Shown here: positions 27,001-33,497 of the stretch, in pieces
Position numbering within the stretch: position 1 is the first letter of the stretch
Layout: every line of letters starts with the position of its first letter
Source of the DNA: Streptomyces olivaceoviridis
GTDB taxonomy: Bacteria > Actinomycetota > Actinomycetes > Streptomycetales > Streptomycetaceae
Length of the DNA stretch: 64,000 nt
Direction: 5' to 3'
Assembly (NCBI RefSeq): GCF_014650115.1
Contig: NZ_BMUI01000011.1
Location: forward strand, 62,001-126,000
The notes under the pieces: generated by a model
What the model saw: the letters and a program-made list of their open reading frames with translations, nothing else
Told to the model about the DNA's origin: nothing
Database searches by the model: none
Translations under genes and position numbers: made by a program

Positions 27001-27860
27001 GGGCCGGGTTCGATGCCGAGCTCCTCGACCAGGCGGGCACGCAGATCACGGTGGACGGCGAGGGCCTCGGCCTGGCGGCCGGTGCGGTGCAGGGCGAGCA
27101 TCAGCTGACGGTGGTACGCCTCACGCAGCGGATGTTCGGCGACCAGGGCCGCGAGCTCGGGGACGAGCGCGGCCAGGCGGGCGCCGCCGAGGGCCAGCTC
27201 GGCGTCGTAGCGCAGCTCCAGCAGGAGCAGCCGCGCCTCAGTCAGGCGCTGCACGAGGGCGTAGCCGCCGATGTCGGCGGGGAGTCCGCTGAGCGGCGTG
27301 CCACGCCACAGCGCGAGCGCGGAGGCGCAGGCGCGTACGACGCCCGGCCAGTCGCGCCGGGCGTGCGCGGCGCGCGCCTCGGCGACCCGGGCGTCGAAGA
27401 CGTGCACGTCCAGTTCGCCGTGGTCGACCCGCAGCACATAGCCGGGCGGTACGGCCCTGAGCCGTTCGGGGTCGTCCAGGAGCCGGCGCAGCCGGGTGAC
27501 GTGGTTGTGCAGGGAAGCCTGCGCGGAGACGGGAGGGGCGCCGCCCCACAGCGCGTCCTTCAGCGCCTCGACCGACACGACCCGGCCGGGTTCCAGCAGC
27601 AGCGCGGCGAGCAGGGCGCGGACCTTGGGGCTGCCGATGGCTCGGATGCCGTGGTCGGGGGCGTCGTGGCCGGCCTTCTCGGCGGGACGACGGGCGGTGG
27701 GGGGACCGGAGGATCGGGGTGCGGCACCGGCGGCTCGGGGAGCGGTGCCGGAGGTTTCCGGAGAGGTGGCGCAAGAGCTGTCGTACGAGATTCCGTAGGG
27801 CGGTCGGTCGTAGAGGACCGGCGGTCCCAGCAGTCCGAAGTGCAGCTCGCACCGCCGCAT
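24006..27860 (-). CDS. AfsR/SARP-type regulator: SARP HTH, BTAD, NB-ARC, repeat linker, TPR
   Basis: Large 1284-residue transcription regulator. Order: SARP winged HTH (about residues 75-145, IGSPKVRALLAALLLEPGRVVSVEALKDALW), BTAD (about 160-300), NB-ARC with Walker A VSGMAGVGKSALALHV near 433 and Walker B-like ILLVLDDAA, a low-complexity linker (about 740-905), then TPR repeats (about 950-1280, e.g. ALGDLAGLHFLTGRQNDALALTDQ). The SARP domain carries an insertion of about 55 residues between its first strand (LGPPVLYD) and helix 1. ATG 27860 (MRRCELHFGLLG) chosen; the frame is open to 27956. It stands alone, so it is not evidently tied to a biosynthetic cluster. Confidence 0.9.
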   Translation of the reverse strand: MRRCELHFGLLGPPVLYDRPPYGISYDSSCATSPETSGTAPRAAGAAPRSSGPPTARRPAEKAGHDAPDHGIRAIGSPKVRALLAALLLEPGRVVSVEALKDALWGGAPPVSAQASLHNHVTRLRRLLDDPERLRAVPPGYVLRVDHGELDVHVFDARVAEARAAHARRDWPGVVRACASALALWRGTPLSGLPADIGGYALVQRLTEARLLLLELRYDAELALGGARLAALVPELAALVAEHPLREAYHRQLMLALHRTGRQAEALAVHRDLRARLVEELGIEPGPTVREAHVEVLRGSGEQRRRDVEYGGSARPAGQGGQPRREDDSAAGAGNGNDDRTGTGTPSRTVGDAASPAPQAPPASPSAPSVPPAPSASSREGDGPVVRQTPRPAQLPAPPAHFTGRADVRRELRRTLAEPSAPAPAVAVVSGMAGVGKSALALHVAHELRERFTDGQLYVNLHGATPGMTPLTATQALAALLRDLGATPRNIPEHPDAASALLRSLLAPARILLVLDDAANAAQVRPLLPAGPGCAVIVTSRSPLTALDGARRFPLSPLTGEDSAALLRTVSGRAGLDAGHALVELTGRLPLALRVVAARLAARRALTPDVLAGQLAETGGRLRHLEYDDLSVRRSLAVAHDALAAAEREADRDAALALRHIGALDLPTYGAPLIARLTGTDERRAEAALDRLVDVALLEETAYGRYAPHDLVRDFARELADAAPRPTARPAADAAGTDAFGGAPASAGNESSAETPGTAGNGASGTTDADGSAGTTDADGSAGTTDADGSAGTTDLAVSDDAPGPEPASAVSDDAPGPEPASAVSDDAPGPEPASAIPDGTPGPGPASPIPDRTPGPVPGPAPAVPDRTSRSEGVPAVPDRTPRPEGVPAVPDRTPHPEGAPAVPDLAALRWYAAMAERVLTAVVEPGLDQDDRRRPTSAQPAEHAADVAALAPFESAEEAFAWGELELENVVTLVARNAGTDDPRTAALLSALVRLLFPYVQRSGRVAEMEVLGRAALGAARRLGDPEAEAYALGDLAGLHFLTGRQNDALALTDQALEVWGRLGTASRIRRCLNNRGLLLEGLGRFAESGEALRQSLTYSRLLNDPYGEAVTRSHLGNLYEHTDPRAAIEQHRRSLAIGDEIGAVIVQHSAHCNIGYAHLTLGEPAAAARHFEESLRILGGHGDWHGESQTRLGLVRALRRLGHTERAADECAELLRRADARADRYMGGLALHQHGFLLRERGRRAEAYDAWRAAREALDGTDEQAILAELRELLSGGPAAW
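25141..25640 (-). repeat. Three adjoining tandem repeat families within the SARP regulator gene
   Basis: Encodes, in protein order, three copies of a 9-residue unit GTTDADGSA, three copies of a 13-residue unit AVSDDAPGPEPAS with decayed neighbours, and three copies of a 13-residue unit AVPDRTPxPEGVP. All units are multiples of three bases (27 and 39 bp), so the frame survives copy changes. It lies between NB-ARC and TPR domains. Confidence 0.85.
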
Positions 27861-28238
27861 CACGCCGCTCCACTGCCTTCCCGCGCGGTCGGATCCGACC
27901 GCGCTCCGCGGCGGGTGTGTACCCGCCGTCACCTGGCGGAATTCCGCCCTGTCCACAGCGGTTTCCCGCCACCTTCATCCTGTCGGCCAACCGTCGGCCG
28001 ACCCACCGGCCCTCCGCCATCCGGCAGTTGAATCCGCCCACCCGAAGGCGAAGTTCCCGCTGCCACCGGAGGACTTCCGGCCAACCGCTCCTCGGTCCAC
28101 TGACGAACCGTTGGCCACATGTTAGCGATCCGTTGGCGCATCCTGATGTGATCATTCCATCGGATTCGGCCCGACGGCGCGCGCGTAGCACGCGTAACTC
28201 GGGGGAGTGTCGCCGCAGGCTGGATCCGGGGACGACAA
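27861..28238. other. Intergenic region upstream of the SARP regulator
   Basis: About 380 bases with no convincing coding sequence on either strand. It should hold the promoter of the SARP gene. I see the imperfect repeats ACGAACCGTTGGCCACATG and GCGATCCGTTGGCGCAT (about 28102-28140), which may be binding sites, but no confident -10/-35 pair. Confidence 0.4.
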
Positions 28239-28273
28239 GGGCCCCGGCCGGCGGAGGTGAACGACCGGGGCCC
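28239..28273 (-). terminator. Terminator hairpin after the glycosyltransferase gene
   Basis: GGGCCCCGG and its complement CCGGGGCCC with a 17-base loop, about 40 bases downstream of the glycosyltransferase stop codon. Confidence 0.6.
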
Positions 28274-28312
28274 CGTCCCGTTCCCCTCCCCAGGCCTCTT
28301 CGGCTCCCTTGC

Positions 28313-29203
28313 TCAGATCACCGGCGGCCGTCCCAGCCGGGTGAGCCTCCACACCGTCCGCCAGCGCATCGGCCGCCGTTCACCGGCCTGCTCCCGCAGC
28401 CCCTCCGCGAACCCGCCGAACCAGGCATTGAGCCCCGCCGTGGAACGGGTGCGGGCGAGGGTGAGGAGCGTCCACACCCCGAGGTGCACCGGGACGAGCG
28501 GCAGTGGCAGCCGGCGCCGGACGAGCCAGACGCGGTTGCGGGCGTTGACCCGGTAGTAGATGGCGTGCCGGGCCGGTGAGGTTTTGGGGTGCTGGAGGAG
28601 CAGTTCCGGGGCGTACAGGATCTTCCAGCCGGCGTCGGCGGCCCGCCAGGCCAGGTCGGTCTCCTCGTGCGCGAAGAAGAACTCGGCGGGCCAGTCCCCG
28701 GTCTCGGCCAGCATGTCCATGCGCAGGGCGTGTCCGCCGCCGAGGAAGCCGGTGACGTAGCCGCCGCGCAGCGGGTCGGACTTGCCGATCCTCGGCACAT
28801 GCCGCTGCTGGGTCTCGCCCCGCTCGTCGGCGATGCGGAAGCCGACGATGCCGAGGCGCGGATCGGCGGCGTACAGGTCACGCACCCGGCGCAGCACGTC
28901 GGGGTCGACGAGCAGCCCGTCGTCGTCCAGTTCCACGACGACGTCGACGTCCCCGAACTCCCGCAGCCGGGCGAGGGCGACGTTCCGGCCGCCCGGGCAG
29001 CCGAGGTTCTCCTCGACGTCGATGGTCGTGACCTCGCCGGGCAGGGAGAGCCGGTGGGCGAACTCGGGTAGCCGGCAGCCGTTGCCGACGATCACGATGC
29101 GGGCGGGGGCGAGGTCCTGCTTGGCCACGGACTCCAGCAGGGCGTCGACCTCGGCGGGCCGGTTGCCCATGGTCACCACGGCGACGGCGATCCTCGGCTC
29201 CAC
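28313..29203 (-). CDS. Family 2 glycosyltransferase
   Basis: GT-A fold glycosyltransferase of about 296 residues. It shows the nucleotide-sugar region RIAVAVVTMGNRPAEVDALLESV, the acidic motif VVELDDDGLLVDPDVL, and the catalytic-region motif FFFAHEETDLAWRAADAGWKI (ED-like). The C-terminal part (RNRVWLVRRRLPLPLVPVHLGVWTLL) is amphipathic and may associate with the membrane. GTG 29203 is preferred because GTGAGGG lies 5 bases upstream; 29206 or 29215 are alternatives. No sugar-biosynthesis genes are adjacent, so donor and acceptor are unknown. Confidence 0.85.
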   Translation of the reverse strand: MEPRIAVAVVTMGNRPAEVDALLESVAKQDLAPARIVIVGNGCRLPEFAHRLSLPGEVTTIDVEENLGCPGGRNVALARLREFGDVDVVVELDDDGLLVDPDVLRRVRDLYAADPRLGIVGFRIADERGETQQRHVPRIGKSDPLRGGYVTGFLGGGHALRMDMLAETGDWPAEFFFAHEETDLAWRAADAGWKILYAPELLLQHPKTSPARHAIYYRVNARNRVWLVRRRLPLPLVPVHLGVWTLLTLARTRSTAGLNAWFGGFAEGLREQAGERRPMRWRTVWRLTRLGRPPVI

Positions 29204-29447
29204 CACGTCCCTCACCCCATCCGGCCGACAGCGGCACCGCGTCCCGAACGCGCGCTGCCCGCCCTTCACCAAGATGTTGCCTCAGGTCCGCGGGTTCACC
29301 GGACGCCGGTTCACTTTGCCGCGTCTTTGTTCCGGTTTTGTCACTTGAGGGCACCTCCGCCCCCGTCGCCATCCTGGACCGCCATGAGGACGCGAACAGG
29401 AAGACCAGGCGGAAGCAGAAGAAGCCGCACCGCAACCGCTTCCGCGG

Positions 29448-29582
29448 CTAGTCGCGGTTCCGGCGGCGGTACATGCGGTAGAGACGCACAGCCATCAGCG
29501 GGGCGCCGACGACGACGATGACGATCGTGGCCCAGGTGGGCAGTACGGGACCGGGAACGTCAGCAGCGGACAGAGGGATCAC
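29448..29582 (-). CDS. Short single-pass membrane protein (hypothetical)
   Basis: A 44-residue frame starting at GTG (VIPLSAADVPGPVLPTW) with one strong membrane helix (ATIVIVVVGAPLMAVRLY) and a very basic C-terminus (RMYRRRNRD), as in many tiny actinobacterial membrane proteins. The ribosome binding site is weak (GAGG 11 bases upstream). The frame stays open upstream only by reading through the tRNA gene, so a long version is not credible. Confidence 0.45.
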   Translation of the reverse strand: MIPLSAADVPGPVLPTWATIVIVVVGAPLMAVRLYRMYRRRNRD

Positions 29583-29700
29583 GGGACACCGAACCTCGCA
29601 GCCGTCGAGTCGGGCAGGCCACCGCCTGGGAGCGGCTCGCCGTCGACGAGACGGAGGCGAGCCGAGCGGGCGCGGCGCCGCCGTCACGTCCACGGAACGA

Positions 29701-29735
29701 GAAACCCCGGCCAGGAGCGTCCTGGCCGGGGTTTC
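29701..29735 (-). terminator. Terminator after tRNA-Thr
   Basis: A 16-bp perfect stem (CCCCGGCCAGGA plus flanking GAAA/TTTC) with a 3-base loop, starting a few bases downstream of the tRNA 3-prime end and ending in T residues on the minus strand. Confidence 0.88.
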
Positions 29736-29738
29736 CAG

Positions 29739-29815
29739 TGGAGCCGCTTTCGGGATTCGAACCCGAGACCTACGCATTACGAGTGCGTTGCTCTGGCCAT
29801 CTGAGCTAAAGCGGC
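29739..29815 (-). tRNA. tRNA-Thr (anticodon CGU)
   Basis: Minus-strand cloverleaf: acceptor GCCGCTT pairs with AAGCGGC, D arm AGCTCAGATGGCCAGAGC, anticodon stem ACGCA/TGCGT around the loop CTCGTAA (anticodon CGU reading ACG), T arm GTCTCGGGTTCGAATCCCGA. The CCA end is encoded. The junction with a non-collinear block relative to S. coelicolor lies beside it. Confidence 0.95.
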
Positions 29816-29923
29816 GTGCTGCCCGCACCAGGGTGCGATCGGCAACGTCGGTAAGTCTACACAGTTTCCCGGGGTGGTTCGTACCCACCCCGGAGTGGGT
29901 GGTTCCGGGGTGGGCGGCAGGGG

Positions 29924-31537
29924 CTATGAGCAGCGCTTCCCGGCGGCCGGCGGGGTGCCGCGGAGGAGGTAGGTGTCGATCGCCGTGTCGATGCAGGCGC
30001 TGCCCCGGCCGTACGCCGTGTGGCCGTCGCCGTCGTAGGTCAGCAGGCGGGACGAGGAGAGCTGGCGGGCCAGGGACCGGGCCCAGCGGTACGGGGTGGC
30101 CGGGTCGCGGACCGTGCCGACCACCACGATCGGCGCCGCCCCCTTCGCCTCGATGCGGTGCGGCTCACCCGTCGCCCGCACCGGCCAGTACGCGCAGTTC
30201 AGCGAGGCCCACGCCAGGCCCGGGCCGAAGACGGGGGACGCCTTCTCGAACTCGGGCAGCGCCTTCTCGACGTCCTCGGGACCGGAGAAGGCCGGCGGCA
30301 GGTCCAGGCAGTTCACGGCGGCGTTGGCCATCATCAGATTGCTGTAGTGGCCTTTCGCGTCCCGCTCGTAGTAGCTGTCGGCGAGGGCCAGCAGGCCGGC
30401 GCCGTCGTTCTCCCTCATCGCCGAGGTCAGCGCCTCGCGCAGTTGCTCCCAGGACGCCTCGTCGTACATCGACGCGATCACCCCGGTCGTGGCCAGCGGC
30501 TCCCCCAGCTTGCGGCCGTCCGCGTCGCCCGCCGGGATGGGGTGGGTGTCCAGCTTGCGGAAGAACGCCTTCATGTTGGCGCCGACCCGCGCCGGCGTCG
30601 TGCCCCTCCCGCCGAGCGGGCAGTCGGACTGCCGTACGCAGTCCTTCGCGAACGCCTGGAACGCCGTCTCGAAGCCCGCCGTCTGGTCCAGGTTCAGCCT
30701 GCGGGCGTCCAGGGTCGGGTCCATCGCGCCGTCCAGGACCATCCGGCCGACCTGCCGGGGGAACAGTCCGGCGTACGTCGCCCCGAGGAACGTGCCGTAC
30801 GACGCCCCGACGTAGTTGAGTTTCCGGTCGCCGAGCGCCGCCCGCAGGATGTCCATGTCCCGTGCCGCCTCGACGGTGGAGACATGCCGCAGCAGCCGTG
30901 CCGAGCGGGCCCCGCAGCTCTCCGCGAACTTCCGGTCCGCCGCGACCAGCGCGTCCCGTTCCCGCTGGTCGTCGGGGGTGGTGTCCGTCTGCGTGTACGC
31001 GTCCATCTGTCGCCCGTCGAGGCATTGGACGGGCTCGCTGCGGGCGACTCCCCGTGGGTCCACCGCGACCATGTCGTAGCGGGCCCGGACCTGAGCCGGG
31101 TAGCCGATGCCCGCGTACTGCTGGAGGTATCCGACCGCCGAACCCCCCGGTCCACCCGGGTTGACCAGCAGGGAGCCGAGCGGCTTGCCCTTGCCGGTGG
31201 CCTTCTTGCGGGCCACGGCGAGCCGTACGGTGCCCGCGTCGGGCCTTGCGTAGTCCAGCGGCGCCTTCATCGTCGCGCACTGGAATCCGGGCACACCGCA
31301 GTCGCGCCAGCTCAGCCGCTGGCCGTAGTACGGCGTCAGCGCCGACGGCGTCGCATGCGGCAGCGCGGCCAGCGCCGCCTGCACCGTCCCGCCCGCGGAT
31401 GATGTGGTCGAGCTCCCGGAGGAGCAGGCGGACACGAGCAGTGCGGCGGCCGTGAGGAGCGTCGCCGTGCGGCGGGCCGTCGTCCGGGCGCGGGTGCCCC
31501 GGGTCCGGCGGGTGCGGGGAGATGGCCTGGTGTACAT
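29924..31537 (-). CDS. Secreted alpha/beta-hydrolase lipoprotein, tripeptidyl aminopeptidase (SlpD/SlpE-Tap) type
   Basis: Exported peptidase of 537 residues. The signal peptide has an RRTRGTRARTTARR region, a hydrophobic core and lipobox VSAC. The nucleophile elbow is VGASYGTFLG near residue 240; the oxyanion-loop motif LLVNPGGPGGSAVGYL and the catalytic-region motifs VVGTVRDPATPYRWA and GDGHTAYG supply the Asp and His. The C-terminal TAP-like domain with paired cysteines (SACIDTAIDTYLLRG) matches Streptomyces mycelial tripeptidyl aminopeptidases such as SlpD, SlpE and Tap. It likely clips tripeptides from secreted proteins at the cell surface. Confidence 0.88.
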   Translation of the reverse strand: MYTRPSPRTRRTRGTRARTTARRTATLLTAAALLVSACSSGSSTTSSAGGTVQAALAALPHATPSALTPYYGQRLSWRDCGVPGFQCATMKAPLDYARPDAGTVRLAVARKKATGKGKPLGSLLVNPGGPGGSAVGYLQQYAGIGYPAQVRARYDMVAVDPRGVARSEPVQCLDGRQMDAYTQTDTTPDDQRERDALVAADRKFAESCGARSARLLRHVSTVEAARDMDILRAALGDRKLNYVGASYGTFLGATYAGLFPRQVGRMVLDGAMDPTLDARRLNLDQTAGFETAFQAFAKDCVRQSDCPLGGRGTTPARVGANMKAFFRKLDTHPIPAGDADGRKLGEPLATTGVIASMYDEASWEQLREALTSAMRENDGAGLLALADSYYERDAKGHYSNLMMANAAVNCLDLPPAFSGPEDVEKALPEFEKASPVFGPGLAWASLNCAYWPVRATGEPHRIEAKGAAPIVVVGTVRDPATPYRWARSLARQLSSSRLLTYDGDGHTAYGRGSACIDTAIDTYLLRGTPPAAGKRCS

Positions 31538-31685
31538 CCGGCGAGCCTAACCGTGTGCGACGGCGCGTGTGCGGTGCGTGGGCATTGTGGCTCGTACGAG
31601 GGACACGGTGACCTCCTCCCCCCTCAGCCGGCCGCCCTGACGGGCAGAACCCCGCCCGGCCGGTCGCCCTCACGGGCTGGGCGCC

Positions 31686-32891
31686 TCACCCCGCGCGCAG
31701 CGCCATCGTCATCGCCTCCACCGCCAGCAGCGGAGCCACATTGCGGTCCAGGGCCTCGCGGCACGCGGAGATCGCCTCGATACGGCGGAGGGTGGACTCC
31801 GGGGTGCCGACCCGGGCCAGCCGCTCCAGGGCGTCCTCCGCGTCGGCGTTGGCGAGCGCCACGCGCGTGCCGAGTTGCAGGGCGAGGACGTCGCGGTAGA
31901 AGGCGGTGAGGTCGCCGAGGGCGACGTCCAGGCTGTCGCGCTGCGTGCGGGTTCTGCGGCGCTTCTGCATGTCCTCCAGCTCCTTCATCACCCCCGCCGT
32001 GCCGCGCGGCATGCGGCCGCCCTGGGCCGCGCCGAGCGCCGCCTTCAGCTCCTCGGTCTCCTTGCCGTCCATCTCCTCGGCGAGCTGCTTGGCGTCCTCG
32101 GCAGCCGCGTCGACCAGTTCCTGGGCCGCCCTCAGGCAGGCGCCGACCTCGTCCAGCCGCAGCGGGAGCTTCAGCACGGCGGCCCGGCGCTCGCGGGCCG
32201 CCGGGTCGGTGGCCAGGCGGCGGGCCCGGTCGACGTGCCCCTGGGTGGCGCGGGCGGCGGACGCGGCGACCTCCGGCTCGATGCCGTCGCGCCGCATGAG
32301 CATGTCGGCGACCGCCTCGACGGACGGCGTGCGCAGGTTCAGGTGGCGGCAGCGGGAGCGGATGGTCGGCAGGACGTCCTCGATGGAGGGGGCGCACAGC
32401 AGCCAGACCGTGCGCGGGGCGGGCTCCTCCACCGCCTTGAGGACCGCGTTGGCCGACTTCTCGTTCAGCCGCTCGGCGTCCTCGACCAGGATGATCTGCC
32501 AGCGGCCGTTCGCCGGGGAGGTGAACGACTTGCGGACCGTGTCCCGCATGTCCTTGACCAGGATCTCGGAGCCGACCGCGGCGACCGACGTGACGTCCGC
32601 GTGGGTGCCGAGCAGGGCGGTGTGGCAGCCGTCGCAGAAGCCGCAGCCGGGGGAGCCGCCGAGCGCGCGGTCGGGGCTCACGCACTGCAAGGCGGCGGCG
32701 AAGGCCCTGGCCGCCTGGTTCCGGCCCGCGCCGGGCGGGCCGGTGAAGAGCCAGGCGTGGGTCATCTTCGACGTCTCGGGCAGCGGCTGGTCCGCCGCGG
32801 CGGCCGTGACGAGGGCGTCGGCGTCCCGCGCGGCGGCGTCCAGCACCGCGCTCACCTTCTCCTGCCCGACGAGGTCGTCCCACACGGTCAT
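31686..32891 (-). CDS. holB: DNA polymerase III delta-prime subunit
   Basis: Clamp-loader subunit of 401 residues. It opens MTVWDDLVGQEKVSAVL, then a nucleotide-site region GPPGAGRNQAARAFAAAL in which the usual P-loop Lys is Arg-Asn, a zinc-type cluster CGFCDGC, IILVEDAERLNEKSANAVLKAVEEP and the SRC motif RSRCRHL. Delta-prime subunits do not need ATPase activity, so loss of the P-loop Lys fits. It lies downstream of tmk on the same strand, as usual, but the two are separated here by about 600 bases of repeats. Confidence 0.9.
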   Translation of the reverse strand: MTVWDDLVGQEKVSAVLDAAARDADALVTAAAADQPLPETSKMTHAWLFTGPPGAGRNQAARAFAAALQCVSPDRALGGSPGCGFCDGCHTALLGTHADVTSVAAVGSEILVKDMRDTVRKSFTSPANGRWQIILVEDAERLNEKSANAVLKAVEEPAPRTVWLLCAPSIEDVLPTIRSRCRHLNLRTPSVEAVADMLMRRDGIEPEVAASAARATQGHVDRARRLATDPAARERRAAVLKLPLRLDEVGACLRAAQELVDAAAEDAKQLAEEMDGKETEELKAALGAAQGGRMPRGTAGVMKELEDMQKRRRTRTQRDSLDVALGDLTAFYRDVLALQLGTRVALANADAEDALERLARVGTPESTLRRIEAISACREALDRNVAPLLAVEAMTMALRAG

Positions 32892-32944
32892 GGGTCACGC
32901 CGCCCTTCCGTCACACTCCGCGTTCCGCCCTCCATTGTGCGGGT

Positions 32945-33480
32945 GGGCACTGACAACCGGGGCGGACGGAGGTCGCGGAGGCGGTGGCACCGGTGGACTG
33001 CGTGTCTGCCCTGAGGCGGGGACTACGCCTGCCCGGAGGCACCCGCCGGTGGCTTACGCCCGTCCGCAGGCGGTGGCTACGCCTGTCCAACCAGGGCTAC
33101 GCCTGCCCAGCGGGGGCTGCGCCTGCCCAGTAGGGGCCATGCCTGTCCAGAGGGCTACGCCTGTCCGGTGGCGGAGGCCACGGCCGGCGCCGACGCCCGC
33201 ACCTGACCGGCAACGACGGCAACCGCACACGCCGACACCCAGGTCCGCACCCGAGCACCGGCCGACACCCGCGCCCCGCCGACGGCGAGAGACCGCGGCA
33301 CCGACACACCTTGCCGTCGGCCACGGGCTGCCGCCGTCCCCCACGCCTTGCCAACGGCCAAGGGCGGCGGCCATCGCCGACACCGTGCCTCCACCCGGAG
33401 CCGCAGCCGGCACCGACACCCGGAAGCACCGCCCGCCGATGTCCCAGGCGCCGGCCCTCACCAGCGCCCGGACACCCGGC
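32945..33480. repeat. Repeat-filled spacer between holB and tmk
   Basis: Contains at least seven degenerate units of about 20 bp built on GGCTACGCCTGYCCAGNGGG (about 33023-33175), then a second low-complexity stretch rich in CCGACACCCGCG/GGCACCGACA. No believable gene. Confidence 0.75.
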
Positions 33481-33497
33481 CCTCACCAGCGTGCGGC

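Noticed and set aside
29338..29451. Short frame starting TTG and ending in the basic peptide HEDANRKTRRKQKKPHRNRFRG
   Set aside because: The basic tail looks protein-like, but the only start is TTG without a ribosome binding site and it collides with the opposing small gene; not enough support.
29448..29888. Long version (146 codons) of the small membrane protein frame
   Set aside because: It would read through the tRNA-Thr gene and its terminator; only the last 44 codons look genuine.
33054..33486. Repeat-derived open frames in the holB-tmk spacer
   Set aside because: All frames are open because of low-complexity sequence; no start signal and no non-repetitive segment.
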